Counted from the stretch's first letter, positions 46,426 through 58,704 are shown. The stretch is DNA of 64,000 bases from Onchidella celtica (GCA_963931925.1 OZ007581.1:14164322-14228321); one strand, 5' to 3'. Notes: generated by a model from the sequence alone, not told the origin. A program made the numbers and translations.

Positions 46426-47199
46426 GATTTATGTACCTGTATCCTGCACTACATGCAAGGGACAGGGCAAAACAGAAACAACAGCGTCACACACACCTAC
46501 ATACATGACCACAATTACAAACAAGGGGACCTTGCTAGACAATGGGTCACTACAGATAACAGATCACTATGGTGAGAATTTCACATCAATTTTCGAAAAA
46601 CAAAAAACCCAAACCAAATCGAGAACAAAATTTAAAATGCCAAAAAAAGGGTCCAAATAAAAAACTAATCTTGAAATCCCAATGAATATTTCCCATGGGT
46701 AACCAACAGCACACCTGGTTCTTGTTCATGTTCCACTAACTCGTGAACCTATTTCTTCACGGACAATCCCTTGTTCCTCTACCTCCATATCTTTTCCATT
46801 ATAACCACTCCTAACTTTCTTATTTCCACCAAAGAAACACTTTTCTGTGTCCTATTCCACATATTCCCTCCACTGACGGCAACCACTTTCATAAATGTCT
46901 TACACCTTTTGCCCCCCAGTGGCCCACTATACAAACACATTCTCTATTCTCTTTGTTCCTCTAAGACAAGCTGAGACAAAGTAAATGCCACTTTAGCAGA
47001 AATCATTCCGTCATTTCATCTCTCAAACACCCTTCGTACGTCCTAATCTCATCCATGACACGGTTTCTTCTCTCATTTTCCCCTAATCTCTATTCACCAA
47101 TAAGAGGAAATACTGCTCATTTTTCACTTCACTTCCCTATTCTTCGGGAACTCTGAAATCTTCCCTCCCCTCAGAGCTCCTGTATTATTTTTTCTCTCT
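46426..47199. other. Anonymous pyrimidine-rich spacer
   Basis: No gene is supported. The sequence becomes increasingly C/T-rich toward the second hairpin block. Confidence 0.4.
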
Positions 47200-47890
47200 C
47201 TTGCTTTCTTTTTTTTCCCCACGCCTATTCAATTTAGTTTCTTATTCTCATCTTTTTAAAAATGTTTTCTCCTCTGGAGGGGAGGTCTTTTTTTTTTCTT
47301 TTTTTTGTGTGACCTCCCCTCCATTTGACTTTCTCATTTTATTTTTTAATTTAGCCTCTCCCGTGGAGGGGAATGTATATACTGCAACATTTTTTTTTTT
47401 TTAATTTCCCCTCCACGCGAGTTTCTCTCAACTTTTTTTTTTTTGTTCAAGTGTACTCTTCAGGAGGGGAGTGCTTTCCCCCTTTTTTTTTGGCTCCGAC
47501 TCCCCACCATACGAGTATTTTTTTTCCCTTTCTCAGATTATTTTTTGTCCACTCTACCTCCCTGCATTTTTCATTGTTACTGTCCTCCTCCCACTCATTT
47601 GTCTCAGTTGTGGTGTTAACCTTCACACCATCAACAGTTCTCTCTCTCTCTCTCTCTCTCCATTTTTCTTTTTTTTTTCCCCCCACTGTCTCCTCTCCAC
47701 TGCAGTCTTTCTTATGCTCATCTTTGTCAAAATCTTTATCTCCTCTGAAGGGGAGTCCTTTCTTTTTTTTTTTTTTTTCTGACCTCCCCTCCATCAGAGT
47801 TTCTCTTCATTTCTTTCTCTATTTAGCCTCTTCTTCTTCAGAGGAGTATAACAAACCTCCCACTTTATTATTTTCTGTTTTTTAATTTCC
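47200..47890. repeat. Hairpin-unit pyrimidine-rich tandem repeat, block 2
   Basis: Hairpins are GGAGGGGAGGTC/GACCTCCCCTCC (47276-47322), CTCCCGTGGAGGGGAA/TTCCCCTCCACGCGAG (47358-47421), a weaker one at 47463-47513 and CTCTGAAGGGGAG/CTCCCCTCCATCAGAG (47743-47798). GTTAACCTTCACACCATCAA at 47614 marks the same higher-order unit as block 1. A CT microsatellite is at about 47640-47662. Confidence 0.88.
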
Positions 47891-49544
47891 TCTCCACTGC
47901 TCTCCAGTGGCCCACGACACAAACATTCTCAGTTCTCTTTGTTCACTTTGTTTCCCCATGACCAGCTGAAAGAAGAAAAAACATTGCCACTATTGCAGAA
48001 AACTATTCCACTATTTCTTCTCCTAAATACCTTTCCTATGTCCATTTTCATCCTTAACTCATCTTCCCCTGTTCTCTGCTCACCAATAACAAATATATTG
48101 CTCTTTTCTAATTATCCTCTTATCACTCTCTGTCAGCATTTTTTTCCCCTTAAATTGTCTCACATTTTAGCCAGAAAATAATTTCATAAGTCTAGATTTT
48201 TTACATTAGCAGTTCTATCATAACGTTTTAGACTACCTCTGCTCAATGAAACAAATTTTCTCAGTATGTTTACGAGTCATCTTCTTAGGGATACGAAATT
48301 AAATGGACCATTTGTATGAAAAAAAGTGAAACTATATGTAATTCCCAAAATTATTAAAATCTCAATGGCCTACTCCTCCAGATTTCTACTCTTGAACATT
48401 TCACCGATGCCAACATGCTCTTCAAACTGACCACTTTCATAGACTAAGATACGCTGATACCAAGCCTATTCATCTCTATGTCCTGAACTATAATTTTTAT
48501 TCCTACTGATCTAAAGTTCCCCGGAAACTGACATGTTCTTCAAACTCTGACCAAAGATAACTATGATAACCTCTAGGGTGTTTTCTTTACCAATATTCTA
48601 TGATTTATTTTTAGAATTTCTGAATTTCAAATGGTTTTTTTCAAAAAATTTTCCATAGTCTTACTACAATCCAAAAAAAGACTAAAATTTCAACCCTAGA
48701 GGTGCTTGGGAGCAGGATCCTGTAAAAATTAGTTTTCTGTTCCAATTTTCACAGGATCCTAGGATGTGACTGCCCAAGCTCAGCCAACAGTTAACAGATT
48801 GTACCATTTTTACTGTCATTGATGGTAGCAGTTGAAAGCCTCAGACTTGTCAAGTAAACCCAGTTAAATTATGTGAAAACTTTTTTGAGGACAATGTGAG
48901 TGTTAACTCATAAGCTCAATTATCTTTTTTTGACTTGACATACCAGAAAAAAATACTTTGGATTCATTCTGTTTGTAACAAAAACAAAAACAAAAAAATT
49001 TATTGAGAAAGTATAAGTCAGGCTGATTCCTGAATATGCAACAGAATTAGAAATGACACTTTATAATACTTAGGCTTGACAAATGTGAGGCTTTCACTGA
49101 TCTGACATGAAAAATCCCCGAATTAAATTTTGATATTGCAATCCTAATGGCAAAAACATTGGACAAATCTCCCTTTGCAATCTGCCCAATCTACACTACA
49201 CAAAGATGAATCTATTTGAATTCCCTTTTGGTGATTCTGATTTAAACTGTGGAAGGAAACAGTTGTCTCCTCTTTTGTTAGGAAAATTTTTCTATCCCTT
49301 TTCCTTAAACTTGATCGTGTATTCTTATGAAAAGTGCAAACCAATCCTTGCCAGCTGTGCTACGTTTGAGAGAAAAAGTTTTCTCCGCGATTTTTTCAAG
49401 TATTAATTGCTCCTCAGAGAGGCAAATTACTTTTGCCAATGCGGCAGGGATCAGAACAAAATTTAATCCCACTGTCACCACAAAAAATGCCTTTTAATTG
49501 TATTGTTTGTGTGTTAAAACTTCCTTCTGTACTTCAAGTCAGAG
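47891..49544. other. Anonymous AT-rich spacer
   Basis: No gene is supported. Short open frames near 49144-49406 overlap on both strands. Confidence 0.4.
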
Positions 49545-49732
49545 ATAAAGCTAGTTCACATTCTCTCTTACATTATGAGTTTTGGATGTATAAAATGGTC
49601 AGTTACGATCTTATTCTATTTCATGAATGGGCCGTTTGTCCTTTACATTTTCATTTGCACTGGCTACAGTTTCCCCTGACTGCCATGCAAGCAACTTCCT
49701 TTTCAGAAACTGATTAAGTTACGAATCTAAAG

Positions 49733-50020
49733 TCTAGAGGCAAGGTGCCCACCTCTCATTCTGAAGGTACCGCGTTCGAATCCCGGTCAGTGCAGGCATG
49801 TTGGAATTTTGGGACTTCTCATATTTTCCTGTCCCTGATCCTATGGTAGGTAGGATCGAGCATCTACTCTTCTCGGATAAGGAGGAAAAATTCGGAGGCC
49901 CCGCGTGCACGTTAAAGATACCTTGACAGTCGGAAATTCAGAAGAGCAGACCAAACAGGCCACTGCCCAGGGCAAAATTTAAAGTTTATCCCTACCACCT
50001 CTTCCTCACCCCCTCTCCTC
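49733..50020 (+). mobile_element. tRNA-derived SINE
   Basis: The head TCTAGAGGCAAGGTGCC begins box A, and box B is GTTCGAATCCC with a G-to-C change at the second position (CGTTCGAATCC). The body runs from GTGCAGGCATGTTGGAAT through CCAAACAGGCCACTGCCCAG. It interrupts the exon-like tandem array that continues on both sides. Confidence 0.9.
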
Positions 50021-50315
50021 CTTTTGCCCACGTTTCCATTCCTGAACAATAAAATCTACATGACAACTGAGTGCAAAATATAAACAGACACAAAATTTTC
50101 TAGATCCAGAGGTGAAGGTGCTATACTACTTTGAAGCAGTGACTTTGAATTGAGCTGTGATAAATACAATTTCTAGATCCAGAGGTGAAGTGCTGCGATA
50201 CTTTGCAGCAATATCTCTGAAATGATCTGTGATAAATACACAATTTCTAGATCCAGAGGTGAAGTGCTGCGATACTTTTGCAGCAATGTCTTTGAACTGT
50301 GATAAATGTACTCAC

Positions 50316-50518
50316 TGCTGCACACATGGGTCTTTGATGTTTCCGATGCCACGGCGACTTTTTCAGACATTAAGGAGCACAACTTCATAAATTAGGTTGC
50401 TGAAGCTGTGAGTGCAGATACACGAAAGTTGCTTGTGAAATTTTCACGTGCTGGAGGTCTAAGTCAATCGCAAATGTGTGTGGTTTAGTTTTCAGACGGC
50501 CAATATAAGGCTGTTTAC
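50316..50518 (-). pseudogene. Exon-like tandem unit U1 (203 nt)
   Basis: The minus strand shows a C/T-rich acceptor ending TTGTGTTTTTGCAG and the donor GCAGCA|GTGAGT. The unit is homologous to the open unit at 53515-53736 but has stop codons early in the corresponding frame. Three copies of a TCTAGATCCAGAGGTGAAG segment lie just beyond its donor (50100-50285). Confidence 0.6.
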
Positions 50519-50818
50519 CTGCAAAAACACAAAGAAAGGAAAATCTGATATCAGCTGAATAAAAATCTTAACATATTGCTAGGTCTTTTATGACAAAAAG
50601 ATTTTACCACTATAGTTAGGCCACACTTTGTTTCTTCGGACGTGCTGAAACTCAAATAGCAGATCTTGGAGCTTTACTGATCTACAGTTACATTACGAGT
50701 TCTGGATGTATGCCATGGTCACTTACGATCTATGATGTACACGATCTTATTCTATTTCATGAATGAGCCCTTTTGTCCCTTACATTTTCATTTGCACTGG
50801 CTGCAGTTTCCCCTGACT

Positions 50819-51038
50819 TCTATGCAAGTGACTTCTTTGATGCTTCTGGTGCCACTGTATTTTTTTCGGACGTCAGGGAGCACTACTTCGCAAATTAGGT
50901 TGCTGAAGCTGTCAGGTTTACTACTGGTGAGTGCAGATACAGGAAACTTGCTTGTGAAGTTTTCACATGCTGGAAGTCAAAGTCAATCGCAACTGGTGTG
51001 TGTGGTTTAGTTATCAGAGGGCCAATGTAAGCCTGTTA
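50819..51038 (-). pseudogene. Exon-like tandem unit U2 (220 nt)
   Basis: The acceptor is TTGTGTTTTTGCAG followed by TAACAGG, with one G lost relative to the other units. The donor is weakened to GAA|GTCAGG. The segment CENFTSKFPVSALTSSKPDS is readable in the frame matching the open unit, but TAA and TGA codons precede it. Confidence 0.6.
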
Positions 51039-51257
51039 CTGCAAAAACACAAAGAAAGGAAAATCTGATATAAGCTGAATAAAATCTTAACATATTACAG
51101 GGTCTTTTATGACAAAAGATTTTACCACTATAGTTTGGCCACACTTTCAGTTCCCTCACACGTGCTGAAACTCAAATAACATCTCAGAGCTTTACTGATC
51201 AACAGTTACATTATGAGTTCTGGATGTTTACCATGGTCTAAACCGCATTTTCCTCCA

Positions 51258-51429
51258 TTAACTCTTTCCCTACCGCGAGCCGCATTTTGCGGTTCAAGCA
51301 AAATCCTGATTCCTACCGCGAACCGCATTTTGCGGTTGTCTATTGAGGGAACAAAAATAATGGTGGCTGATGTATAGCTTGGTCCAACTGTGGAATACTG
51401 CCCAGAATGTGTAGTAGGGAAAGAGTTAA
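51258..51429. mobile_element. TTAA-flanked MITE, 172 bp
   Basis: The left end TTAACTCTTTCCCTACCGCG and the right end TAGTAGGGAAAGAGTTAA are inverted, with TTAA at both edges. The left part holds two copies of CCGCGARCCGCATTTTGCGG, itself a hairpin. Confidence 0.75.
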
Positions 51430-51762
51430 CAACGAATCAGATGATACTGGAATGCTTTGATCTATACATGAATACCTAAATCTTTCATGAAATTCATGTT
51501 CAATTTCAGTCCAGTGTTTGCGAAACAATTTTTGTAAATACAATTCTCTGTTGTACATTCAAACCATATTTTGAATCTACGTTCATTTTCACACAATTTC
51601 ATATTTTTTGGTTGTCTATTGAGGGAACAAAAATAATGGTGGCTGATGTATAGCTTGGTCCAACTGTGGAATACTGCCCAGAATGTGTGGTAGGGAAAGA
51701 GTTAACAACGAATCAGATGATACTGGAATGCTTTGATCTATACATGAATACCTAAATCTTTC
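51337..51762. repeat. Recent 274-bp tandem duplication
   Basis: About 148 bases starting GTTGTCTATTGAGGGAACAA occur at 51337 and again at 51611. The copies are almost identical (one difference noted, GTAGTAGGG against GTGGTAGGG). The second copy duplicates the right part of the TTAA-flanked MITE. Confidence 0.92.
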
Positions 51763-52281
51763 AGATTCTAGCATGGCAGAACCACCACTAAAAAGGAAAT
51801 GTATTTTTTTATATACTGAAAAAAAAAAAAAGGAAATATAACAATTGATGGATGCCTATCATGGTCATTGTTTTTCTAGACTGGGCTAAGAAATACCCCC
51901 TTTCAAAATTTATAGTAGCCTCAACTGGTTTTACCAGACAAAATTCTACGTGGCAGTTTAAAAAGGTGCACTGATCCAAGTCGTGAATACTGAGATATTT
52001 TTTGTCCTGCCCAAAAATGAGTAATTTAAACATAGAAAAGACAATTTTGCCCAGGTTTCCGTTCCTGGACATTAAACTCTACATGGCAATTGAAAGCAAA
52101 ATATAAACATAAGACAAAATTGGGTATTTTAAGAAATGAGCTTTCTAGAACCAGAGGTGAAGGTGCTGCACTACTTTGCAGCAGTGTCTTTGAATTGAAC
52201 TGTGATAAATGCACAATTTCTAAGGGTGAAGTGCTGCAATACTTTGCAGCAATGTCTTTGAACTGTGATAAATGTACTCAC

Positions 52282-52501
52282 TGCTGCACACATGGGTCTT
52301 TAATGTTTCTGGTGCTACTGTGACTTTTTCAGACATCAAGGAGCACTACTTCATAAATTGGGTTGCTGAAGCTGTAGGTTTATTACCAGTGAGTGCAGAT
52401 ACAGGAAACTTGCTTGTGAAGTTTTCACATGCTGGAGGTCAAAGTCAATCGCAAATGATGTGTGTGGTTTAGTTACCAGATGGCCAATGTAAGCCTGTTA
52501 C
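52282..52501 (-). pseudogene. Exon-like tandem unit U3 (220 nt)
   Basis: The acceptor is TTTTTGCAG|GTAACAGG and the donor GCAGCA|GTGAGT, both intact. Stops occur in all three frames. It is most similar to U1, about 1983 bases away, implying duplication of a two-unit block. Confidence 0.6.
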
Positions 52502-52777
52502 CTGCAAAAACACAAAGAAAGGAAAATCTGATACACCCTGAACAAAATCTTAACACATTACAAGGTCTTTTATGACAAAAGATTTACCACTATAGTCAGG
52601 CCACACTTTCAGTTTCTTCACCCATGCTGAAAGTCAAATAGCAGATCTCGGAGCTTTACTGATCTACAGTTATATTACGAGTTCTGGATGTATACCATGT
52701 TCAGTTACCATCTTATTCTATTTCAAGAACGAGCCGTTTTGTCAGTTTCATTTACACTGGCTGCAGTTTCCCCTTAC

Positions 52778-52995
52778 TTCTATCCAATCGATTTCTTTGA
52801 TGTTTCTGGTGCCACTGTCTTTTTTCGGACATCGGGGGGCACAACTTCGTAAATTAGGTTGCTGAAGCTGTCAAGTTTGTTGCCAATGACCGCAGGTAGA
52901 GGAAACTTGCTTGGACAGTTTTCACATGCTGGAAGTCAAAGTCAATCGCAAATGTGTGTGGTTTAGTTAGCAGACGACCAATGTAAGGTTGTTAC
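52778..52995 (-). pseudogene. Exon-like tandem unit U4 (218 nt)
   Basis: The acceptor is TTTTTGCAG|GTAACAAC and the donor GAA|GTAAGG. It pairs with U2 at 1957-base spacing. Stops interrupt the corresponding frame near codon 11. Confidence 0.6.
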
Positions 52996-53514
52996 CTGCA
53001 AAAACACAAAGAAAGGAAAATCTGATACAAGCTGAATAAAATTTTAACATATTACAGGGTCTTTTATGACAAAAGATTTTAGCACTATAGTTAGGCCACA
53101 CTTTCAGTTCCTTCGCACGTGCTGAAACTCCAATAAAAGATCTCAGAGCTTTACTGATCATTTGAAAATGACACTTGTGCTATTACTTAAATACTTGTCT
53201 CAAGCTATAATTATAAAACAAATATAAGAACTCTTGAGCGTTTCCTATGCAGAATGGGCACTGTACAGTAACAAAGTGGCAATCGACAAGCAGAAATTCA
53301 AACTCTCTGATGCTAATTAATTTTTTCAATGTTTTTATTTTGGATCATAATAGAGTAACATTAATATTTAATATGGCAGTGCCTTATTTTCTATCTATAG
53401 CCAAAAATCCCCCTGCTTTAAATTATTTTAATAACAATCATAGAGCAAAATTTCATAGTTCATATTATTGGCTTTTTATTGATCTGTGATACCTTGGAGG
53501 AGTACTGTACTTAC

Positions 53515-53736
53515 TGCTGCATGTATAGAGGTGAAGTTTCTGGTGCCACAGTTGTTTTTTTTCCCAAACATTAAGATGAACATTTCTTGCATCAGGCTGC
53601 ATAACGCAAGACTATCAACTGTTGACTTCAATGTAAGTGCACACAAGACATCTGTATCAGAGTTTGTGAAGTTTTCACATGTGGCGTAACCGTCAAGACC
53701 ATTATGATTAATGTGCGCCTGTAGTGTAAGTGTAAC
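53515..53736 (-). CDS. Open exon U5, possible exon of a membrane-protein gene
   Basis: The minus strand reads TGCTTTATTGCAG|GTTACACTT ... CATGCAGCA|GTAAGTAC, a 222-base phase 0-0 exon of 74 codons. It starts VTLTLQAHINHNGLDGYATC, then ENFTNSDTDVLCALTLKST, and ends GTRNFTSIHAA. It has four spaced cysteines before the KKNNC segment and two NFT N-glycosylation sequons, suggesting an extracellular segment. Four degenerate relatives follow in tandem downstream. It could be exon 2 after the tetraspan-like first exon at 58705-58821, since both junctions are phase 0. The GL...C(10)C pattern vaguely fits a claudin first loop, but no Trp of the GLW motif is present. A non-coding exon is possible. Confidence 0.45.
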
Positions 53737-55790
53737 CTGCAATAAAGCACAGTAAGAATAATGTATTTTACATTGAAAAAAAGTCTGAACATTTGTACAA
53801 GGCCATATTAATTATATTTGACAAGGAAAATTTTAGTGTTTCAGTTTAGGCCACACTTTCACACATATGCAGATGATTAAAAGGCTCATGTGGGAGCATT
53901 ACTCATGACTGACAATTTGAAAATGACATATTTGTGCTGCTATCCAAGCTTTCAAAATACCTAATGAAACTTTTATTACAAACTGAAATGAACTGTTACT
54001 AGATCTAGATCTAGATCTATTAGCTTTTTTCATGCAGAGTAAGCAATTTGTAAGAAAGAGGGCAATTTAATGATATGAAGAGATCCAAACACTGTTAATG
54101 CTACTGAAACATTTAATGTGGCACTGTCTTAATTTTTATCAAGAGGAATAAATTCTCCTGCTGTCACCAGTATTACTATTAATCATACAAAGTAGGCTAG
54201 ATTCTAGTACAATGATAATATCACTATCAATTCTGGATCTTCAAACTTACACTGGGCACAATTATTTTGGTGTCATAGGTACAACTTAAATAATTTTGTA
54301 AAGTTTTCTGTAATTTCTTGTTCTTGTTTTTTGCTTTTTATTCCATGAATGGCTTAATAATTAGGATAAAAATTAGGCCTAGGCCTATCTGATCTTAAAA
54401 CAAGTGTCAACCATTTCATTTAGCAGAGATCTATCTCTACATCTAGATATCTAGATCTAGATCTTTATCCAAAACTCTGTGGCTCCAAGCTTTAACGGGG
54501 ATTTTTGCCGTCATTGTCTTAGGGTGATGAGGCTTCTACTTGGGTATTCAATTAACAAAATTTCATTATCACTGCCATCAGATTGAATGACTAGAACTCT
54601 GCCGCCATGTTATTAAGCGGTGTTCAATTACTTTCCGCGGTCCTGACATTCTCTGTCTCTCTGATTTATCGGTTTTACAAATGGTCACATTTTCTATTGA
54701 CAGTTTTATTATTCATTTTTCACATGCTCTATGTAGAGCCTAGGTCGTCTTTTATTTTTATCTGACTTTTTTACTTGTCCTTAGAGTATAGATAAAAGAA
54801 CCCTTGCTATCAAAACGTATTTGAATAATCTAAAACTTTTATTAATCTTTTTAATGGTCTTTAAAATTTTTCCTCCCTCTCATCTCAAATCAAATCTATT
54901 GCCCTCTTTAGCTATGATCTGCATGGAAACAGAATAATTTGGTGCAGATAGTTGGACTTTAAGTTGAGGCATGGAGGTACTAATATGTTATTAATAGTTC
55001 CATGAATTGAGGTAATATTTCTGTCCAGACTCTGCTGGGTGAACACTAAATCGCCGTGTGATCGGTAGGCCTAGGCTACATGCTTAGCACTATGGTCTGT
55101 AAGTTTAGCCTACCTCTCATTCAAAGTCATAAAAGTAGTTGACGAAACTGACGTGAGCAGTTTTAATAATGGGGGGGGGGGGCAATTTCTAGCAATTTTG
55201 CCCCGGAAAGATTACAGAATCCAGTTCTCCCCCAGAAAACAAATTTAACGAAGGAATTCCACTCTAAAGTGGGTTTATTTCATTGACAGTGAACGACACT
55301 ACAAAACTAGATCTATATAATATATTCTTGTGATCAGCGTTTCCTTCATCCAGGGACCAGGACAGACCAATATAAATTTAATTTCTAGATTCATAAGTCA
55401 AGCACATTTGTTTCAACACAATAGTGCAAATCTTGGGAGAAATATCGTTTGGGACGCAGAGCAAGATTTTACAAGGACGCAATTTTAGGGTGAGACACTG
55501 TTCGTATATGCTGGGAGTCACAAGTTAGTCCTCTCGATAGATGCGTTTATAGTTTATGCGTGGCTCGGTGATCAACACTCAGAACATGAAATAGGTGCCT
55601 GCATGCCTCTTGTGGTACTCTTTCCCAAGACCTACTATCTGTGACATCGTCATAGTCATTCCATAACTGCCCAAGTCATTCTGTGTGTGTGTGTGTTTTT
55701 GTGTTGCACCGTTCAACAGTTACAATGTTTTGTTTCGTTGTCTTATGAGTTTTTAAATGAACATCCACATTCACCTAAATCACCATTTTA
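53737..55790. other. AT-rich region, probable intron or upstream flank of the minus-strand gene
   Basis: It contains AGATCT repeats at about 53998-54020 and 54450-54465, an 11-base G run at about 55171, and a CpG-bearing patch with GCCGCCATGTT at about 54601. No coding exon could be supported. Confidence 0.4.
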
Positions 55791-55907
55791 GACTGTTGTT
55801 AGAGGAGCGTAGTATAATTACAAAGCCAAATAAAGAAAATACTGAGTTGTATTCACTGTTCAGCTATAGTTTTCTATGTAAAATACTACGCTCCCCGAAC
55901 AACAGCT
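55791..55907. repeat. Hairpin element, 117 bp
   Basis: ACTGTTGTTAGAGGAGCGTA at the left is mirrored by TACGCTCCCCGAACAACAG at the right. The stem is about 19 paired bases with one three-base mismatch. Confidence 0.8.
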
Positions 55908-56814
55908 TCCAGTATATTCGAAGTAAAGTTTTCTTTGATTTTCAACCAAAAAAAAACCACCAAAACATGACTTAGGCAATTGTGGGATGGCCGTGACGAC
56001 ATTTGAAATTTCAACATTTTGATCTGTCAATGAATAAAGTCCAGTATGAGAATCACTTAAACTTAAACTTACCTTGAAATAATATGATCTTTGTCCATGT
56101 TGACTCTTGTCATAACACTGAGCATGCAGAGCATTGGTATCTTCTATTAATATTTCACTCGCTTCACTGGTCTGCTCTAGTTCATAAGCGAAAGCTTATT
56201 GCAAATCTTCACATTCGCTCAGTGAATTTCGGATTGGGTGAAAAAGGAGCTCACAATGGCGCGTGTAGTTTTTATACCCGGCTGTGACATCACATGATGC
56301 AGTGAGCACTTGTCTAATAGCATGATTATTTCAGACAACGAAAATACAAAACTCACGAAAAATTCTTGGTAACTGTCCGAACCAAATTCTTTTTTCCCCT
56401 CCCGAACTACAAGGTGTGGCATTTTTTTAATGGTGAGCCTGAACTCGTGTTGTATTTTTGTCAATGTCAATATTTTTTCCCCCCTAAACTTTGTTTTCGC
56501 TGTCCGACTTTGCAGCCAATCACGGGGAGGTGGGGGGGGGGGGAATTAAGAATTAAGAAAGTCCCACTCACTGCCCCAACCCCCCGCTAAAGGGCGAAAT
56601 CCCGTTTTAGCATAATAATAAAAAAAAATTACATGTACTGTCTTTGCAGTCTGCTCTGCTTCCTAAACCTCATTTCTCATATAACTAAACCATTTAACCC
56701 AGTGTGTCTCAATGTTTTTTTGTCCCACGCCCCACTTCAATTAAAAAGTAAAAACAACAAGAAACATGCGCCCCATTATAATCCGACAAAATCAGTAGAC
56801 ATGTAGGCCTATAT
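55908..56814. other. Anonymous spacer
   Basis: A 13-base G run lies at about 56531. No gene is supported. Confidence 0.4.
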
Positions 56815-57335
56815 ATTATAACTAGCTGAGGTCCCCGGCCCTGCCCGGGATAAATCGGTTTGAATATTGGTTTCAGTTCTGGGTGGTTATTATCGACGTG
56901 CTTTATCTGGCCTGTTCCTATTTGGTGATTTTATTTTTGTTTGTTGGTTTTTAAATAAGTCTTACTGCTCTGCCTTTGTGAGTTGACACCCTGCGCATCC
57001 CGTACAACAGCATGATTTCTTATTGCCCACGGGTTATTGTGTTTGATAGTGAACACATCGCAGGAAGTGATAACGAAACCTTAAAATGGCGAACCATGAC
57101 TCGAACATAGAGTTTAATAGTACCTCCATGGACTCGAAATAGATCTAAATGATGGCGAAACAATAAATTTCCAATAAAAAAAAACTACACCGATTTGAGA
57201 CTTCTATTAAAAACTGTGCACCCTTACATCCATTCTGATGCACCATATAAAATTTGAAGTCTGAGTGTTGAGTGGTTCAGAAGCCTTTTGCAACGAAAAA
57301 TCTCAAGTCCACAAATATATATAGTATAGATCATA
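56815..57335. mobile_element. Probable dispersed element with CCCGG-rich head
   Basis: It opens AACTAGCTGAGGTCCCCGGC and CCTGCCCGGGATAA and closes near ACAAATATATATAGTATAGA. A head of this kind and an ATATATATAGTA end are common in invertebrate repeats, but no superfamily is assigned from the sequence. Confidence 0.4.
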
Positions 57336-58060
57336 CAATAATGTAACCGGCTTGGTTGCGCATAACCACTGAAGTCGTGATTCTGTTCAGTTCGATGTTT
57401 TAATCCGAGTTAAACAAACAACACTATAGATAAAATATCAGAAAAACTGTGGAGTTACAGTAGGGCTATAAGCAATGTCAAAATTGAGCAAAAAGAAAAA
57501 GTTGTATTTAGCGAAACCCTGCGTGAGATATAAAACCCAAACGATATAAAGCAAACTAAATAGAAGACAGAAAATACACAAAATTTTCGGTTTCGCCTTT
57601 TTCAAGTGAAAAGACAACAACAAAACAATCGAACAATAAAAGATTTCAACAGGAAATGTATAGAATCGAAGCGGAACAGGATAATTATGTTACTTAGCTG
57701 CGAGTTTTTGCTTCACTATGGATAGATCTGTACAATCAAGTTAGAATACACAAAGAAATTGAATCATTGATTTCATGAAAAATCCCTGAAGTTCCACGCC
57801 CCACCAACATAATTTTTATTGCCTCACTGGTAGGGCATGTGCCCCTTATTGGGAAACACTGATTAACATCTGTAGACATGAATGGGTTTCACTCTAATAA
57901 TAATTAACTAGTATATTTTGTCAACGACACAGTACTTCTAACCTCAGTATTATTGACTGTAAAAGAAAAAAGGTATCCTGAGTCTCTCAGAACAAATCAC
58001 TTTCTCTCCGTCAGTCTTTAATTTTTTTAATTTTTTTTTTGCCTCTGTGTTTCTCTCTCC

Positions 58061-58091
<31 letters not shown>

Positions 58092-58704
58092 ACATAAAAA
58101 ACAAAAAAGCACAGCCATATCTCTCTTTTTATCTCCCAAAATCAGTCTGATCGATGGGTTAATTGCCTGTCTGACTGATTGGTTGACTGGTCAATGCATG
58201 GTACTCTTAAACCCCTTATAACCCTTCTTCATGCCAACATACGCGCGCGAATCGACGGACGGAATTTGGCGAATCGAACCGTGTCGGTATCCTAATCATT
58301 GAGGATGATTGAAGATTTCAGGCCTTTTTTAGTAGATGGGTTTCTGCGAAAAGTACTCCCTTAAAACTGCCATCATCTCCTTTTTTTCCCCTATTCTACT
58401 CAATTGCACAACAATGCTGCAAGGTAACTTCCGCCTTTGTTTATATTATACAGTCACCAAAGTATCAGTCACAAACAAGCAAAGAAATTACGAAAAAATC
58501 TGCTATAAGATCATAATAAATGTGTATTGGACCTATACCGCGTTCAGAAATGAATTCACAGTCAGAGATAAATACAGTATGGGTTTCAAAATATCACGTG
58601 ATGTATTGATAACCGTACAAAAACTCCTTCCAAGAAATATCATTGTCAACGGGCATCAGTGTCCATCTGACACATTTTAAGAAAAATATTGACAAAGTAC
58701 TCAC
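57336..58704. other. Probable intron of the minus-strand tetraspan-like gene
   Basis: The donor at 58703-58704 (minus) places this stretch in an intron. It contains the relative of the 13092 hairpin repeat at about 57475-57560 and a CT microsatellite at about 58052-58092. No exon is seen. Confidence 0.4.

Noticed and set aside
57438-57623. Hydrophobic minus-strand frame as a transmembrane exon of the tetraspan-like gene
   Set aside because: It overlaps a dispersed repeat related to 13092-13210 and lacks convincing flanking splice sites.
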